DNA of 13,616 nt from CAZBJJ01 sp964492245 (GTDB taxonomy: Bacteria > Spirochaetota > Spirochaetia > Treponematales > Breznakiellaceae): positions 1 through 13,616 of the forward strand of contig CAZBJJ010000050.1 of assembly GCA_964492245.1 (NCBI GenBank), in the 5' to 3' direction. How positions within the stretch are numbered: position 1 is the stretch's first letter; every line of letters begins with the position of its first letter. This document shows, piece after piece, positions 13,031 through 13,616 of the stretch. The translations under genes and the position numbers were made by a program. A model generated the notes under the pieces. The model made no database searches and was not told the origin of the DNA. It saw only the letters and a list, made by a program, of their open reading frames with translations.

Positions 13031-13090
13031 ATGAATACTGAAAAAATCACGGTATTTATTTATAATACAAAAAAGTTCCAACACTATTAG
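13031..13090 (+). CDS. Possible 19-residue peptide
   Basis: ATG at 13031 has AGGA 8 bases upstream and codes MNTEKITVFIYNTKKFQHY. It begins 3 bases after the stop of the 56-residue frame, and the hairpin at 13092 follows at once. The ribosome site is the only support; so short a frame is easily chance. Confidence 0.12.
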   Translation: MNTEKITVFIYNTKKFQHY

Positions 13091-13091
13091 A

Positions 13092-13127
13092 TTGCCCTGC
13101 TTTTTTTATCATCTAAAAAAGCGGCAA
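13092..13127. repeat. Imperfect inverted repeat (13-bp stem)
   Basis: TTGCC (13092-13096) pairs with GGCAA (13123-13127), and GCTTTTTT (13099-13106) with AAAAAAGC (13115-13122), leaving a 2-base bulge and an 8-base loop. Neither side has a T-run outside the stem, so it is not a standard terminator. It could be a remnant end of a small mobile element or a structured RNA. Confidence 0.6.
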
Positions 13128-13467
13128 CACCTGACCGATGTTGACAATTATTATCGAGACAATTATGCGTCCCCGTGCTCTTAGTCGGGCTGTCAAAATC
13201 TATTGGACAAGGTAATTGGTCTGATGTATTATAAGTTCATGCAATTGCAGATATCTTATCCTAAAATTTAAAGGATTCAGAACTTGTGCGATATGATAAA
13301 AAGACTAGAAGAAAGTCTATAATAATGAAATAGTATGAGAATATTGCTGGATTAAAGGAATATTAGAACGCAAATTCCTATTCTGTGATAAATTAGAAGC
13401 AACAGCCTAATGGATGTTAGGGCGACGACGCTTTCGCGACGCGAGAATTTTAAAAATTTAAAAATGG

Positions 13468-13497
13468 TTGATGTATTTTCAATTTTGACTATATAAT
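13468..13497 (+). promoter_or_regulatory. Promoter of the secreted-protein gene at 13530
   Basis: TTGATG (13468-13473), 18 bases and TATAAT (13492-13497, perfect). The RNA start would be near 13504, giving a leader of about 26 bases with a Shine-Dalgarno site in it, unlike the leaderless units to the left. Confidence 0.7.
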
Positions 13498-13529
13498 CAA
13501 TTAGTTAGTTTGCACAAAGGAGTATTGTG

Positions 13530-13616
13530 ATGAAAAGATTTATATGTCTATGTCTTGGTTTACTGTTAGTATTGAACACAGTCATTTCACAAGAAAACGA
13601 AAAAAAGATTGAGTAC
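13530..13616 (+). CDS. N-terminus of a secreted protein, cut by the window edge
   Basis: 29 codons are visible. AAAGGAG (13516-13522) lies 7 bases before the ATG. The protein begins MKRFICLCLGLLLVLNTVIS, a classic Sec signal (basic start, hydrophobic core, small residue before cleavage), then QENEKKIEY. There is no lipobox at the end of the core, so signal peptidase I cleavage after VIS is likely. The mature function cannot be told from nine residues. Confidence 0.8.
   Translation, partial: MKRFICLCLGLLLVLNTVISQENEKKIEY

Larger units (their letters stand above)
12817..13529. other. AT-rich gene-poor stretch
   Basis: About 700 bases richer in A and T than the rest, without a convincing gene. 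It holds two tiny frames (12857 and 13031, listed apart), a hairpin at 13092-13127, a decent promoter-like pair on the plus strand (TGGACA 13204-13209, 17 bases, TATTAT 13227-13232), and a frame at about 13092-13310 that reads partly like protein but is broken by a TAG and a TAA. The last 150 bases include a GC-rich patch (13420-13443) followed by an AT-only dyad TTTTAAA-AA-TTTAAAA (13448-13463). Confidence 0.5.

Noticed and set aside
13092..13127. Rho-independent terminator
   Set aside because: The T and A runs are inside the stem and no T-run follows on either strand.
13405..13445. Integron attC-like site around GTTAGGGC
   Set aside because: The core box does not fit GTTRRRY and no partner R-box was found at a suitable distance.

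Overview
The window looks like chromosomal DNA of an anaerobic or facultative bacterium, most likely a spirochaete of the Treponema type. That placing is an inference from the gene families: a full-length F420-ligase-like protein of the kind seen in anaerobes, a large class A penicillin-binding protein with a long hydrophilic tail, a Zam-like RNase II and a lipoprotein-dependent betaine transporter. No rRNA or other marker gene fixes it. No tRNA, rRNA, CRISPR array, insertion sequence or phage gene was found.

Left block (1-4700, minus strand). A tight operon reads right to left: a class A penicillin-binding protein with an acidic and Pro/Ala-rich tail, then a one-domain ParB-like protein, then a CofE-like F420-0:glutamate-ligase homologue. 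It starts from a strong promoter that ends almost at the ATG.

Middle block (4700-8875, plus strand). A possible small RNA and terminator (minus strand) lies between the divergent promoters. Next come a small protein overlapping a DUF6036-like nucleotidyltransferase, an RNase II-family exoribonuclease, a five- to six-helix membrane protein and QueD. The RNase gene is interrupted by a 100-N assembly gap inside an 18-bp, very GC-rich tandem repeat. The repeat register is the same on both sides, so the gene is probably one continuous frame coding an (RVRASS)n linker.

Right block (8878-12650, minus strand). This is a complete osmoprotection module: a BusR-type regulator (GntR helix-turn-helix plus RCK_C, a c-di-AMP-binding domain in characterised homologues), then ProX lipoprotein, ProW permease and ProV ATPase with CBS domains. 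The reading is that c-di-AMP-controlled repression sets glycine betaine or choline uptake.

Right end (12650-13616). This part is AT-rich and gene-poor. It holds what looks like the 3' end of a lost gene, a few tiny weak frames, one strong imperfect hairpin, and then the start of a secreted protein gene that runs off the window with a good promoter and Shine-Dalgarno site.

A cross-cutting pattern is that four transcription units (PBP, the small protein at 4903, the RNase and the membrane protein) have a TAnnnT -10 hexamer exactly 6 bases before the ATG and no Shine-Dalgarno site. This is the layout expected of leaderless mRNAs. The genes inside operons, and those at 11884 and 13530, use Shine-Dalgarno sites instead.
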